Shown: positions 17,789-28,267 of the stretch, piece after piece | How positions within the stretch are numbered: the first letter of the stretch is position 1 | Layout: each line of letters opens with the position of its first letter | Source of the DNA: CBDBGD01 sp965205235 | Lineage (GTDB): Bacteria; Chloroflexota; Dehalococcoidia; Lucifugimonadales; UBA1127 | Length of the DNA stretch: 64,000 nt | Assembly: GCA_965205235.1 (NCBI GenBank) | Contig: CBDBGD010000005.1 | Span: forward strand, 148,284 to 212,283 | Direction of reading: 5' to 3' | The notes under the pieces: model-generated | What the model saw: only the letters and a program-made list of their open reading frames with translations | The model's database searches: none | What the model was told of the DNA's origin: nothing | Program-made: the position numbers and the translations under genes

Positions 17789-18082
17789 GTGGCACGCACT
17801 ATTACGCCTCTAGGCGACCGGGTCCTCGTTCGGCCGGTTGAGCGGGAGGAGATCACCAAGGGTGGCATCGTTCTGCCGGACACGGTCAAGGAGAAGCCCC
17901 AGGAGGGAGAGGTCGTGGCGGTGGGACCCGGGCGCACGACGGACGAGGGCAAGAACATTCCCGTTGGCGTCAAGGAGGGTGACATCATCATCTACGCCAA
18001 GTACGGCGGGACGGAGCTCAAGGAGGACGGAGAGGACTTCCTGCTTCTGAGTGAGCGGGACATCATGGCGAAGATCGCCTAG
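17789..18082 (+). CDS. groES: co-chaperonin GroES
   Basis: 97-residue Hsp10 that caps the GroEL folding chamber. ITPLGDRVLVRPVEREE, the mobile-loop region GGIVLPDTVKEKPQEGEVVAVG and the C-terminal FLLLSERDIMAKI are all canonical. GTG start at 17789 follows AGGAGG by 4 bases. Expressed with groEL from the CIRCE-controlled promoter. Confidence 0.95.
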   Translation: MARTITPLGDRVLVRPVEREEITKGGIVLPDTVKEKPQEGEVVAVGPGRTTDEGKNIPVGVKEGDIIIYAKYGGTELKEDGEDFLLLSERDIMAKIA

Positions 18083-18128
18083 ATCTGATTTCGACAGTCA
18101 CGGACACGTTTGTACGTAAGGAGGAGCA

Positions 18129-19742
<1,614 letters not shown>

Positions 19743-19765
19743 ACCCGGGCAAGGTGAGACCAATG

Positions 19766-19808
19766 AGCCGGGCGCTCCGAAACCAACGGGGCGCCCGGCT
19801 ACTTTTTT
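19766..19808 (+). terminator. rho-independent terminator of groESL
   Basis: AGCCGGGCGC pairs with GCGCCCGGCT across a short loop, with CCG/CGG extending the stem, and the hairpin is followed by TTTTTT at 19803-19808. Confidence 0.88.
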
Positions 19809-19811
19809 GCC

Positions 19812-19840
19812 TTGACACGCCCCATAGCCCACGCTAGACT
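19812..19840 (+). promoter_or_regulatory. promoter of the MaoC-SDR cluster
   Basis: TTGACA (19812-19817), 17-bp spacer, TAGACT (19835-19840), directly after the groEL terminator and 37 bases before the first GTG. Confidence 0.62.
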
Positions 19841-19877
19841 GCGGACTCGACCCACCCGTACCAGGAGCTAGAGACGC

Positions 19878-20333
19878 GTGACTGAGCCGTTCACTCTGAC
19901 CGATGAGCTCCGCAAGTCCCTGATAGGGCGAGAGGGGCCGGGGTCGTCGGCCACGGTTGAGGCGGGGCACATTCGGCGCTTCGCCGAGGCCATCGAAGAC
20001 GATAACCCGCTGTGGAACGACCAGGTCCAGGCACGGGGCACTCGCTACGGTGGCGTCGTCGCTTCCCCCACCTTCCTGCGCACCATATCCGCTGCCGTGC
20101 CCTCGGTGCCGGAGCTGTCGGCGCTGACACGAGTGCTGGACGGGGGGAGCGAGTGGAACTACTTTGAGCCGGTGCGGCCGGGAGACACCATCACTGCGGT
20201 GTCGCGAATCATGAACCTAGCCCAGCGGACGCTTCGCATAGGCCCCGCCGTCTTCGCCACCGTGGAGGTCACGTACACCAACCAGTACGGCCAGAAGGTG
20301 GCAACCCAACGCTCGACGCTTATTCGCTACTGA
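19878..20333 (+). CDS. MaoC/FAS1-type dehydratase-like, non-catalytic-type subunit
   Basis: 151-residue hot-dog-fold protein. The N-terminal dehydratase fold is clear (AGHIRRFAEAIEDDNPLWND, ASPTFLRT), but the hydratase Asp/His pair of the family is not evident. The next gene has that pair, so the two may form a HadAB-like heterodimer in which this one binds the acyl chain. Probably part of fatty-acid or branched acyl-CoA hydration. The GTG start has AGGAG about 11 bases upstream. A 5-base gap separates it from the next start. Confidence 0.72.
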   Translation: MTEPFTLTDELRKSLIGREGPGSSATVEAGHIRRFAEAIEDDNPLWNDQVQARGTRYGGVVASPTFLRTISAAVPSVPELSALTRVLDGGSEWNYFEPVRPGDTITAVSRIMNLAQRTLRIGPAVFATVEVTYTNQYGQKVATQRSTLIRY

Positions 20334-20341
20334 GGCACACC

Positions 20342-20779
20342 ATGACAGCAGGACCCTACTGGGACGACGTAGAGGTGGACCAGGAGCTTCCCACGTTGGT
20401 GAAGCATCCGACGACGCGCCAGCTGGTCAAGTACGCAGGCGCATCGGGCGACTTCTACGAGATCCACTACGACAAGGACTTCGCCGTGAGCACGGGGCTG
20501 GAAGGCGTCATCGTCCACGGCGCGCTCAAGAACGCCTTCCTGGGCCAGGTGGTGACGGACTGGATAGGGGAGAGCGGGACGCTCAAGAGGCTCACAGTCA
20601 GCTACCGGGGGATGGACGTTCCCGGAGACACCCTCACGTGCAGGGGCCGGGTGGCCCGCAAGTACGAGAAGGACGGCGAGCACCTGGTGGACTGCGACCT
20701 GTGGCTGGAGAACGGGAAGCAGGAGAAGACGACTCCAGGCTCGGCAACGGTGGCGCTCCCCACTCGCGGAGGCGAATAG
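20342..20779 (+). CDS. MaoC-like acyl dehydratase / enoyl hydratase
   Basis: 145-residue R-hydratase-type hot-dog protein. The catalytic hydratase-2 motif is YAGASGDFYEIHYDKDFA (Asp and His), followed by GVIVHGALK. It likely adds water to an enoyl-CoA/ACP or removes it from a 3-hydroxyacyl group. It immediately follows the partner subunit and precedes two SDR genes that could oxidise or reduce the hydroxyacyl product. Confidence 0.78.
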   Translation: MTAGPYWDDVEVDQELPTLVKHPTTRQLVKYAGASGDFYEIHYDKDFAVSTGLEGVIVHGALKNAFLGQVVTDWIGESGTLKRLTVSYRGMDVPGDTLTCRGRVARKYEKDGEHLVDCDLWLENGKQEKTTPGSATVALPTRGGE

Positions 20780-20781
20780 CG

Positions 20782-21693
20782 GTGGCGGGCGCTCTGCAGG
20801 ACAAGGTCGCCATCGTCACGGGCGCGGGCCGGGGCATCGGCCGAGGCATCGCGCTGCTGTACGCGGCGGAGGGCGCCAAGGTGGTGGTGAACGACCCCGG
20901 CGTCAACGTCGACGGGACGGGGTCGACCTCATCGCCTGCCGACGACGTGGTCGCAGAGATCCGCGAGGCCGGGGGCGACGCGGTCGCCAACTACGACAGC
21001 GTGGCGGAGTTCTCCGCTGGCGAGGCGCTGGTCCAGCAGGCGCTGGACAGCTACGGCCGGCTGGACATCGTGGTGACTTCCCACGGCATCCTGCGGGACC
21101 GCATGGTCTTCAACATGTCGGAGCAGGAGTGGGACGACGTTATCCGGGTCCACCTGAAGGGGACGTTCAACGTCGTCAAGCACGCGTGCATCCTGTTCCG
21201 TCAGCAGCGCTCCGGCCGGATCATCACGCTGACGTCGGAGTCGGGGCTCATCGGAAATGCGGGGCAGGCGAACTACGGTGCAGCCAAGTCCGGCATCGGC
21301 GGCTTCACGAAGGTTGTGGCCCGGGACATGGGGAAGTACGGCGTGACGTGCAACTCGATTGCGCCACGGGCCGCCACGCGCATGACGGCCACCGTGGTGC
21401 CCAAGGGCCGGCCGGGGGAGTTCGCCATTGCGGGCGCGACCGAAGGCGCAGACCCGATGGAGCCGGAGGACATCGCCCCGTTCGCCGCATACCTGGCGAG
21501 CGACTACGCGTCCGAGGTCAACGGCCAGATATTCCTGGTCTACGGCAACACCATCACGCTCATGTCGCAACCCCGCCTCGTCAACACGATCTTCAAGCCC
21601 GAGGGGTTCTGGTCGGTGGAGGAACTCCAGGCGCAGGAAACCCTGTCCGAGGGACTGGTCAATCCGGCCCCAGCCCAAGCGCCCTCAAGCTGA
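20782..21693 (+). CDS. short-chain dehydrogenase/reductase, hydroxyacyl-CoA dehydrogenase-like
   Basis: 303 residues. Rossmann NAD motif TGAGRGIGRG, acidic second strand VVVNDPGVNVDG (the 17-beta-HSD4/multifunctional-enzyme type), catalytic Ser in TLTSESGLIGN and YGAAK (Tyr/Lys). GTG at 20782 has GGAGG upstream; the longer frame overlaps the MaoC gene. Likely a 3-hydroxyacyl-CoA dehydrogenase working with the dehydratase pair. A close paralogue follows 21 bases downstream. Confidence 0.78.
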   Translation: MAGALQDKVAIVTGAGRGIGRGIALLYAAEGAKVVVNDPGVNVDGTGSTSSPADDVVAEIREAGGDAVANYDSVAEFSAGEALVQQALDSYGRLDIVVTSHGILRDRMVFNMSEQEWDDVIRVHLKGTFNVVKHACILFRQQRSGRIITLTSESGLIGNAGQANYGAAKSGIGGFTKVVARDMGKYGVTCNSIAPRAATRMTATVVPKGRPGEFAIAGATEGADPMEPEDIAPFAAYLASDYASEVNGQIFLVYGNTITLMSQPRLVNTIFKPEGFWSVEELQAQETLSEGLVNPAPAQAPSS

Positions 21694-21714
21694 GGCCCGG
21701 AGCGAGGAGTCACG

Positions 21715-22656
21715 ATGTCTGCGAAGCTGCTTGAGGGGAAGGTCGCGATCGTCACCGGGTCCGGGCGCGGGATCGGGCGCGGCATCGCTCTGCTGATGGC
21801 GGAGCACGGTGCGAAGGTGGTGGCGAACGACCTGGGCGTGGCCGTCGACGGCTCTGCGCCCTCTCGCGGGCCGGCGGATGAGACGGTGGCGGCGATCCGG
21901 GAGGCCGGCGGCGAGGCGGTCGCCAGCTACGCCAGCGTGGCGACGATGGAAGAGGCGGAGAGCATCATCCAGACCGCCTTGGACAGCTACGGGAAGCTGG
22001 ACATCCTGGTGAACCCGGCAGGCATCCTCCGAGACCGGATGGTCTTCAACATGACGGAAGAGGAGTGGGACCAGGTCATCCAAGTCCACCTGAAGGGACA
22101 CTTCTGCCTAATCAAGCCGGTCAGCATCCTCTTCCGGCAGCAGCGCTCGGGGCGGATCATCACGTTCAGCTCGACGTCGGGGCTGTTCGGCAACTCGGGG
22201 CAGGCGAACTACGGGGCGGCCAAGGACGGCGTGGCAGGGCTGACCCGGGTGGTCGCCCGGGACCTGGGGCGCTACGGCGTGACGTGCAACTGCATCTCGC
22301 CGGGTGCGGAGACTCGCATGACGGCGTCGGTGCCGGCGACGGCGCGTGAGGTGCGGGCCCAGCGTGGGATCGGAGGGCAAGCAGCCCCCGGTCCGCTGGA
22401 GCTGGAGCGGCCGCCGGAGGCCATTGCGCCCGTGGCGGTATGGCTCGCCTCCGACGGGGCTGCAGACATCAACGGGCAGATCTTCCACGTGAGCGGCGGC
22501 TCGGTGGGGGTGATGAACCACCCGACGCCGGTGCGGACGCTGCAGAAGGCGTGGGGAACGCGCTGGACGGTGGAGGAGCTGGCGGCAGCGTTTCCAAGGA
22601 CGCTGGGGATGGACCTGGCGAACCCGGCGCCGCCGGAGCAGGCTCCCGCCCGCTAG
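21715..22656 (+). CDS. short-chain dehydrogenase/reductase, paralogue of the preceding SDR
   Basis: 313 residues: TGSGRGIGRG NAD motif, VVANDLGVAVDG, catalytic SSTSGLFGN and YGAAK. It shares most motifs and the C-terminal tail layout (TVEELAAAFPRTL, ANPAPPEQ) with the upstream gene, consistent with tandem duplication and later divergence. Together they may process different chain lengths or stereochemistry; that is an inference. Confidence 0.77.
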   Translation: MSAKLLEGKVAIVTGSGRGIGRGIALLMAEHGAKVVANDLGVAVDGSAPSRGPADETVAAIREAGGEAVASYASVATMEEAESIIQTALDSYGKLDILVNPAGILRDRMVFNMTEEEWDQVIQVHLKGHFCLIKPVSILFRQQRSGRIITFSSTSGLFGNSGQANYGAAKDGVAGLTRVVARDLGRYGVTCNCISPGAETRMTASVPATAREVRAQRGIGGQAAPGPLELERPPEAIAPVAVWLASDGAADINGQIFHVSGGSVGVMNHPTPVRTLQKAWGTRWTVEELAAAFPRTLGMDLANPAPPEQAPAR

Positions 22657-22682
22657 CGGAGCACTTCGTCCGCTCTTCTCGC

Positions 22683-23249
22683 CTATCCGTTTGGGACTTC
22701 TGCGGCCTTCGCGCGGGCGGCCAGCCGACGCTGCTCCTTGCCGACTTCCATGAAGATGAAGTCCTTGCCGCTTCTGCGCACCCGCCGCATCGGGACGAAG
22801 CCACACTTCGCAAAGGACTTCTGGGCGCGGACATTCCAGTCGAGGGTGTGCAGGTAGACGCGGGTCATCTGCGTCGTGTCGAAGATGTAGTCGAGCAGGA
22901 TCGTCACGGCGTCGGTGCCGTAGCCGCGTCCCCAGTAGTCGCGGTCGCCGATGAGGATCCCCAGCTCGGTGCGGCGGCCGACGTAGTCGACGTCGTAGTA
23001 CATGCAGTTGCCGATCTGGATGCCCTCGATGGTCTCGATGGTAAGGCGGCGGGACCAGGGTGTGGGGAAGCGGAGCTCGTCTTCGTAGATGCGCAGGTAG
23101 TCGGCGTAGCTCATGCGAAGAGGAGAGGCCGCGTCGAGGCGCGCCAGCTCCGGGTCCGTGCGCCAGGCGTAATCCCGGGGAGCGTCAGAGAGGCGCTTCT
23201 CGCGGAGGTTGACCTTCTCGCCGCGGAGGAGGATCGGGGGCGCGGTCAC
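22683..23249 (-). CDS. GNAT-family N-acetyltransferase (RimJ/RimL-like)
   Basis: 188 residues. It opens with LRGEKVNLREKRLSDA, has the acetyl-CoA loop YWGRGYGTDAV and ends NVRAQKSFAKCGFVPMRRVR, the GNAT_3/RimJ-type arrangement. The acceptor is unknown. Its start overlaps the Nudix stop by 4 bases, so the pair are co-transcribed. Confidence 0.8.
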   Translation of the reverse strand: MTAPPILLRGEKVNLREKRLSDAPRDYAWRTDPELARLDAASPLRMSYADYLRIYEDELRFPTPWSRRLTIETIEGIQIGNCMYYDVDYVGRRTELGILIGDRDYWGRGYGTDAVTILLDYIFDTTQMTRVYLHTLDWNVRAQKSFAKCGFVPMRRVRRSGKDFIFMEVGKEQRRLAARAKAAEVPNG

Positions 23250-23686
23250 GGCCCTATGACCTGGGCGAGAGCCTTCTCAGCGATGCGGACCTCGTTGCGG
23301 TAGGTGAGCAGGCGAAGGGCCTCCTCGCCCGGATGCCACTGGACGTCGTCGAACTCGGGGTCGTGGCAGGAGAGGGCGCCGCCGACGGGGCGCATGAGGT
23401 AGAAGTGGACGGTCTTCTTGCAGCGGACCATCTCCGGGGGGCGGACGAACCAGTAGGTGATGGAGCCAAGGGGAGCTTCCAACTCCACCTCGAGCCCGGT
23501 CTCCTCGGTAACTTCTCGCAGTGCGGCGTCCTCGAGGCTCTCTCCCGTGTTGGGGGTGCCCTTGGGGAGGTTCCAGGTGCGGGGCCCCCTGCGCTGTCCC
23601 AGCACCACCTCGATAACGCCGTCACGCACGCGGTAGACGACGCCGCCTGCGGACACGGGGTATTCGACCGGAATGCGTTCGACCAT
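23246..23686 (-). CDS. Nudix hydrolase
   Basis: 147-codon Nudix-fold hydrolase of nucleoside-diphosphate-X compounds (dinucleoside polyphosphate or similar). The Nudix box is complete: GTPNTGESLEDAALREVTEE with TGLEVE following. ATG 23686 preceded by GGGAG is chosen; GTG 23704 adds six residues without a ribosome site. Upstream of the GNAT gene in the same operon. Confidence 0.82.
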   Translation of the reverse strand: MVERIPVEYPVSAGGVVYRVRDGVIEVVLGQRRGPRTWNLPKGTPNTGESLEDAALREVTEETGLEVELEAPLGSITYWFVRPPEMVRCKKTVHFYLMRPVGGALSCHDPEFDDVQWHPGEEALRLLTYRNEVRIAEKALAQVIGP

Positions 23687-23770
23687 AGCTCCCGAATAGG
23701 ACACAGAAGGAGTGACTACTAGAGATTCTAGGGAGAGGGGTCTGGCCCAGTCAAGGCGGCCCAGAAACGG

Positions 23771-24685
23771 CTACATGGAGAGAGGGTCTTCGTCGGCCTC
23801 CAGGGCTTCCAGGGCCCGAGTCGCGGCTTCCTTGACGGCGTCGTCGGGGGAGCGAAGGCAGGCGTCGAGCGCCTTCTTGGCGACGTTGCCGCCAATGGTG
23901 CCCAGGGCGTGGAGGGTGGAGAGGCGGACCTGGGGGTCCTCGTCCCGGTGGAGGAGCGGCAGGAGGTGTGGAACGGCCACCTCTTCGCCGATTCGGCCGC
24001 AGGCCGAGGCCGACTCGTAGCGAATGGCGGGATCGTGGCTGCGGGTCTCCTTGATGAGGGTGGGGAGCCATCGAGGGTTGGCGCTGATTCCCATGGCGTA
24101 GAGGGCGCTCTCGCGCATCTTGGGTTCCTCGTGCCCGTAGGCGCTTTCGATGAGGCCTATGACGTCCTCGTCGTTCAGGGGACTGACGGCCTCAAGGGCA
24201 CGCCGACGCAGCAGCAGCGACTCGTCGGGGTTGTGGATCACGGCCATGAGAGCCTTGCGGATGCGCTGCCGGTCGTGGGGGAGGAGCTTGCCGTCCTCGG
24301 CCAGGGCGGCGAAGTGGCCCAGGGCTTGGGCCGTCGCCGCTCGAACCTGCTCCACGGGGTCGCACTGCAAGAGCTTGAGGAGCGTGGAGAGAAGAGACCG
24401 CTCCTCACACTCCCAGAGGGCCCCTATGGCCTGCTCGCGCACCTGGGGGTCCTGATCTCGGAGTGCGAGTTTGAAGATCGCGGTGAAGTCGAGATCCACG
24501 TTGTCGTCGGCGAGGGCGGCCATGACGGAGAGCAACTGGTGGCGACGTTCCTGGGGAATCCTGGGCCAGATGTCCTGGATAATGTGCAGCTCTTCTGCGG
24601 TGAGGGACGACAGCTGGATGAGCCCAGAGTGCTTCAACGGCTGAGCACAATCGGAAAGCTCTACGAGGTAGTGTTTCAGCGCCAT
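23771..24685 (-). CDS. HEAT-repeat protein
   Basis: 304 residues made of about seven helical pairs of the HEAT/PBS-lyase type, for example DQDPQVREQAIGALWECEER and DPAIRYESASACGRIGEE. No catalytic motif. Likely a protein-binding scaffold. The terminus ALEADEDPLSM is acidic. ATG 24685 has AGGGGG upstream; the longer frame to 24727 lacks a signal. It lies 8 bases after the TldE-like gene, probably in one operon. Confidence 0.75.
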   Translation of the reverse strand: MALKHYLVELSDCAQPLKHSGLIQLSSLTAEELHIIQDIWPRIPQERRHQLLSVMAALADDNVDLDFTAIFKLALRDQDPQVREQAIGALWECEERSLLSTLLKLLQCDPVEQVRAATAQALGHFAALAEDGKLLPHDRQRIRKALMAVIHNPDESLLLRRRALEAVSPLNDEDVIGLIESAYGHEEPKMRESALYAMGISANPRWLPTLIKETRSHDPAIRYESASACGRIGEEVAVPHLLPLLHRDEDPQVRLSTLHALGTIGGNVAKKALDACLRSPDDAVKEAATRALEALEADEDPLSM

Positions 24686-24693
24686 GCAGCCCC

Positions 24694-25998
24694 CTAGTTG
24701 GACGAGACAGAGACTCCACCGCTGCATATGGCTGGAGTCTGCAGCGATCCCCCCACCCAGTGGGACGTAGACTCCAGCGCCAGGACGTTCTTCAGGGCCC
24801 GGTAGGCGTTTCCAGTAATCACGGTGTTCTTTACCCTGCCTACGACCCTCCCCTTGACTACACGATACCCCAAGAGGACATTGGCGGAAAAGTCCCCGCC
24901 AAGCACATTTCCCTGGCCTGCGCCAAGCAGAGACTCAACGATGAGAGCGTCGTCCTGGGAGGCCAGCATCTCCTCGAAGGAGGTGCTGCCGGGGTCGACG
25001 ACTATGACGCTGGGAGCGGGAACGGGGAGGCTCCCCGGCGGTCGGGAGGCGCTGCCGGTGCTCTGGGCGCCGGCCTGGCCCGCGGTCTGCAGGTCGTAGA
25101 GGAAGTTGCGGACCACGCCGCGCTCGATGAGGGGAAGGCGCCGAGTGGCCACGCCCTCGTCGTCGCACATGCGGCTGCCGGGGACGTTGGGCAGGGTGGG
25201 GTCGTCCCAGATGGTGACGCAGGGGTCGACCATCTCCTCACCCAGCCTCCCGACGAGGGGCGATGCGCCCTGGAGGATGGCGCGGCCACTGAAACCCGCC
25301 AGCAGCGGGCCGAGCAGGACGCCCGCAACGCCCTGGGGCGTGAAGATGACCGGCACGTCTCCGGTGGGGGCCGGGACGATCTCCTGGGCCCACTCCAGCC
25401 GCTGGTCGAGGGTCCGGGCCAGGGAGGAGGTGTCGGTGAAGGGGCTGCACCGCCTCTGGGCGTCGTGGACGAAGAGCATGTCCGTGTCCTGGACCAGGGT
25501 GCCCTCGATGCTGACGGAGAAGGAGGAGGAGTCGTATTCGGCAGAGCAGCCCCGGCTGTTGATGATGCGGTGGGTGGCGACCATTCGGGAGACGCGGCAG
25601 TCCCACTGGACGTCCGTCCACTTCTGCTGCATCCGGTCGACGAGCTCCCGGCCCAGCTCGACCATGGCTTCGACGGGCAGAGCAGCGGTGGCCTCGTCGT
25701 AGACGGGCACGTGGGCGTACTGCTGGGCTCCCGGAAGGTCCATGGCGGCCATGGGGCCGTACGGAAGGGTCTCCAAGGCCCGGGTGAGCAGCCCCTCGGC
25801 GGAGGGGGCGCCGGTTTCGGCGGAGATACCCACACGGCCGTTCTTGAGGATGCGTATGCCCACGGCGGAGGAGTCGCGGGTGTCGATGCTCTTGAGACGG
25901 TTGGCCTCGAAGGAGACGGGGGTGGACCGGCTGGAGACGCGGAAGACCTCCGCTTGGTCAGCCTGGCGTGCGGCTCGTGCGAGGAGCTCTTCTTCCAT
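24694..25998 (-). CDS. pmbA: TldE/PmbA-like protease subunit
   Basis: 434 residues, partner of TldD in a heterodimeric peptidase that trims unfolded or modified peptides. The C-terminal beta-barrel segments (VPVIFTPQGVAGVLLGPLL, GSRMCDDEGVATRRLPLIERG, FLYDLQTA) are family typical; the metal motif HExxxH is absent, as expected for TldE. It starts one base after the TldD-like stop. Confidence 0.82.
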   Translation of the reverse strand: MEEELLARAARQADQAEVFRVSSRSTPVSFEANRLKSIDTRDSSAVGIRILKNGRVGISAETGAPSAEGLLTRALETLPYGPMAAMDLPGAQQYAHVPVYDEATAALPVEAMVELGRELVDRMQQKWTDVQWDCRVSRMVATHRIINSRGCSAEYDSSSFSVSIEGTLVQDTDMLFVHDAQRRCSPFTDTSSLARTLDQRLEWAQEIVPAPTGDVPVIFTPQGVAGVLLGPLLAGFSGRAILQGASPLVGRLGEEMVDPCVTIWDDPTLPNVPGSRMCDDEGVATRRLPLIERGVVRNFLYDLQTAGQAGAQSTGSASRPPGSLPVPAPSVIVVDPGSTSFEEMLASQDDALIVESLLGAGQGNVLGGDFSANVLLGYRVVKGRVVGRVKNTVITGNAYRALKNVLALESTSHWVGGSLQTPAICSGGVSVSSN

Positions 25999-25999
25999 G

Positions 26000-27358
26000 C
26001 TAGCTCCCTCCCACGAGGCATCGTCGCAGGCGGATGTGAGGGCTGCCGTTGCTCACAGGAAGAGGCGACTGGCCGCCCTTGCCGCAGCCGCCGCCTTGGT
26101 TGATGTCCAGGTCATCGCCCACGGCGTCCAGGTTCTCGAGGGTGACGAAGACGTTGCCGGAGAGGAGGACGGGGCGCAGGGTCTCTTCCAGGCGGCCGTT
26201 GCGGATCATGCGTGCCTCGCCGGCGGAGAAGGTGAACTGCTCCATGCTGGTCATGCCGCCGTACCAGTTGCCGCAGTACACGCCCTCCTTGATCTCCGAG
26301 ACCATCTCCTCGAAGGTGGACTCGCCGGGCTCGATGATGGTGTTGGTCATGCGGACGATGGGCGGGAAGCGGGAGCTGATGGCGCGGGCGTTGCCGGTGG
26401 GGGCCTCACCCATCTTGGCTGCGGTCTCGCGGGAGTGGAGGCGGCCGACGAGCACTCCCTCGCGGATGAGGTCCGTTCGAGTGGCGGGGACGCCCTCGTC
26501 GTCGTAGGCGTAGCTGCCGCGGAGGCCGGGAATGGCTGCGCCGTCGACGACGTTGAGGTGGGGGCCCCCGAAACGCCGGCCGAGGGTCATCACCTCACGG
26601 AGTTTCGGGTTCTCGTAGACGTGGTCGGCTTCGGACAGGTGACCGAAGGCCTCATGGATGAATACGCCGGCGAGAATGGGGTCGAGGATGACAGGGTACT
26701 CGCCGCCCTTCACCTGGGGGGCTTTCAGGAAAGCGATAGCCTTCCCAGGAAGCTCAGCAACCGCATCGTGCATGCGACCCAGGAGTCCGAAGTCGCCCAG
26801 GCTGCCCATGCTGATACCCGCCTGCTGGACGTCCCCACCGTCACGGGCCACCGCGACGGCACGGAAGTTGACGTCGGAGCGAGTACGCTCCGTGTACGTG
26901 CCGAGGCTGTTGCCGTAGTAGACTCGCCGGTAGCCGTCGGCGTAGCCGAGACTCGAAGTCTGGATGGCGGGTCCGCCCCAGAGCAGCTCCACGTACTCGT
27001 CGAGGACGCGCTTCTTCTCGGCGAGGGGGACGAGGCGGGGGTCGGCGGGGAAGTCGGGCGCTACGACGTCGACGACGGGCTCCACGTCGGCCAGCTGGGT
27101 CTCGCCGGAGCCGACGAGCCGGGCCTGCCGGACCGCCTGGTCGACCTTCTCCCGGAGGTCCGAGATGTCGTTGAAGGAGACGAACCCCCAACCGCCTCGC
27201 ACGGCGGCGCGCACGCAGCCGCCCATGCCGGCGCTGCGGCCGACCTCCTCCAAGTCTCGGCCGCGGTAGCGGAGCATGGTGGTTTCCGCCTCTTCCAGGC
27301 GGACCTCCAGGTAGTCGGCATTGTGGGACTTCAGAGCGCTCTCGATAAGTTCACGCAT
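26000..27358 (-). CDS. tldD: TldD-like metalloprotease subunit
   Basis: About 453 residues. The zinc motif HEAFGH (HExxxH), in FIHEAFGHLSEADHVYEN, marks the catalytic subunit of the TldD/TldE protease. GGCVRAAVRGGWGFVSFND and GSYAYDDEGVPATRT also match the family. ATG 27358 chosen; a TTG 6 bases upstream is in frame. It heads the TldD-TldE-HEAT unit, and the divergent nth gene is 97 bases away. Confidence 0.85.
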   Translation of the reverse strand: MRELIESALKSHNADYLEVRLEEAETTMLRYRGRDLEEVGRSAGMGGCVRAAVRGGWGFVSFNDISDLREKVDQAVRQARLVGSGETQLADVEPVVDVVAPDFPADPRLVPLAEKKRVLDEYVELLWGGPAIQTSSLGYADGYRRVYYGNSLGTYTERTRSDVNFRAVAVARDGGDVQQAGISMGSLGDFGLLGRMHDAVAELPGKAIAFLKAPQVKGGEYPVILDPILAGVFIHEAFGHLSEADHVYENPKLREVMTLGRRFGGPHLNVVDGAAIPGLRGSYAYDDEGVPATRTDLIREGVLVGRLHSRETAAKMGEAPTGNARAISSRFPPIVRMTNTIIEPGESTFEEMVSEIKEGVYCGNWYGGMTSMEQFTFSAGEARMIRNGRLEETLRPVLLSGNVFVTLENLDAVGDDLDINQGGGCGKGGQSPLPVSNGSPHIRLRRCLVGGS

Positions 27359-27443
27359 GGTCAAACGCTCGGGGGTGCTGGATTGGCGCCCACTATATAG
27401 CAGCGAGAGTCGTCGCGTCTACCGGACTTTGGCAGGCAACGCC

Positions 27444-27449
27444 TATAAT
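27444..27449 (+). promoter_or_regulatory. -10 box giving a probably leaderless nth transcript
   Basis: TATAAT ends 6 bases before the nth ATG, so transcription would start at or beside the initiation codon. The -35 region (ACCGGA at 17 bp) is poor. Confidence 0.5.
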
Positions 27450-27455
27450 TGGCGC

Positions 27456-28163
27456 ATGGCCAAAACGACAAGCAAGACCGTCAAGAGCAGCGCCCGGCCC
27501 CGGCGGCGCGGCAAGGGTTGGAAGGCCGGGGAGGTGCTGGCGCTGCTGGAGCCCGAGTACGGCCCGTTTGTATGGCGCCGGCGCTGGGACCCCGTGACGG
27601 AGCTGATGTTCACCATCCTCTCGCAGCACACGTCCGACATCAATGCGGAGCGGGCGGAGCGCATGCTGGAGGAGCGGTTCGAGTCGTGGGAGGTGGCGGC
27701 GGAGGCGGACGTGCGGGAGATAGAGGCGGCGATCCAGGTGTCAGGGTTGGCGCGGCAGAAGGCCCCTCGCATCCAGGGGACGCTGCGGCGCATCCTGGAG
27801 CTTCGGGGGGAGCTGAGCCTGGACTTCCTGCGGGAGCTTCCCCTGGACGAGGCGAAGGCCTGGATGCAGGCGCTGCCGGGGGTGGGGCCCAAGACTGCGG
27901 CGGTGGTGCTGTGCTTCTCGCTGGGGATGCCGGCGATGGCCGTGGACACCCACGTGCATCGAGTGTCGCGGCGTCTGGGGCTCATCGGGCCGAAGGTGAC
28001 GGCGGAGCGGGCCCACGATCTGCTGGAGGGACAGGTGGCCCCCGAGGAGGTCTTCGCGTTCCACGTGGCGCTCATCACCCACGGGCGGCGGGTGTGCAAG
28101 GCGCTGCGGCCGCGGTGCGGGGAGTGCGTGCTGAGCGAGCGGTGTCCGTCTCGGCAGGGGTAG
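27456..28163 (+). CDS. nth: endonuclease III (DNA glycosylase/AP lyase)
   Basis: 235-residue base-excision-repair glycosylase for oxidised pyrimidines. Helix-hairpin-helix with the catalytic lysine is LPGVGPKTAAVV and the catalytic Asp is in AVDTHVHRV. Four cysteines spaced C-x6-C-x2-C-x5-C near the C-terminus bind 4Fe-4S. A basic Lys/Arg N-terminal tail of about 25 residues precedes the fold. The ATG 27456 is the only start placed correctly relative to the TATAAT box. Confidence 0.9.
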   Translation: MAKTTSKTVKSSARPRRRGKGWKAGEVLALLEPEYGPFVWRRRWDPVTELMFTILSQHTSDINAERAERMLEERFESWEVAAEADVREIEAAIQVSGLARQKAPRIQGTLRRILELRGELSLDFLRELPLDEAKAWMQALPGVGPKTAAVVLCFSLGMPAMAVDTHVHRVSRRLGLIGPKVTAERAHDLLEGQVAPEEVFAFHVALITHGRRVCKALRPRCGECVLSERCPSRQG

Positions 28164-28207
28164 AAGTAGACATAACACGAGTGGGCTGTCGAGAAAGTGC
28201 AGGCCAT

Positions 28208-28237
28208 TTGACGGGCTGTAAGGGCGGTGGGTACCAT
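28208..28237 (+). promoter_or_regulatory. promoter of the molybdopterin oxidoreductase gene
   Basis: TTGACG (28208-28213), 18-bp spacer, TACCAT (28232-28237). The same hexamers and spacing stand before the 5S rRNA gene. Confidence 0.6.
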
Positions 28238-28267
28238 TTCCATAGGACCTGAACAGGAGCAACGCCG

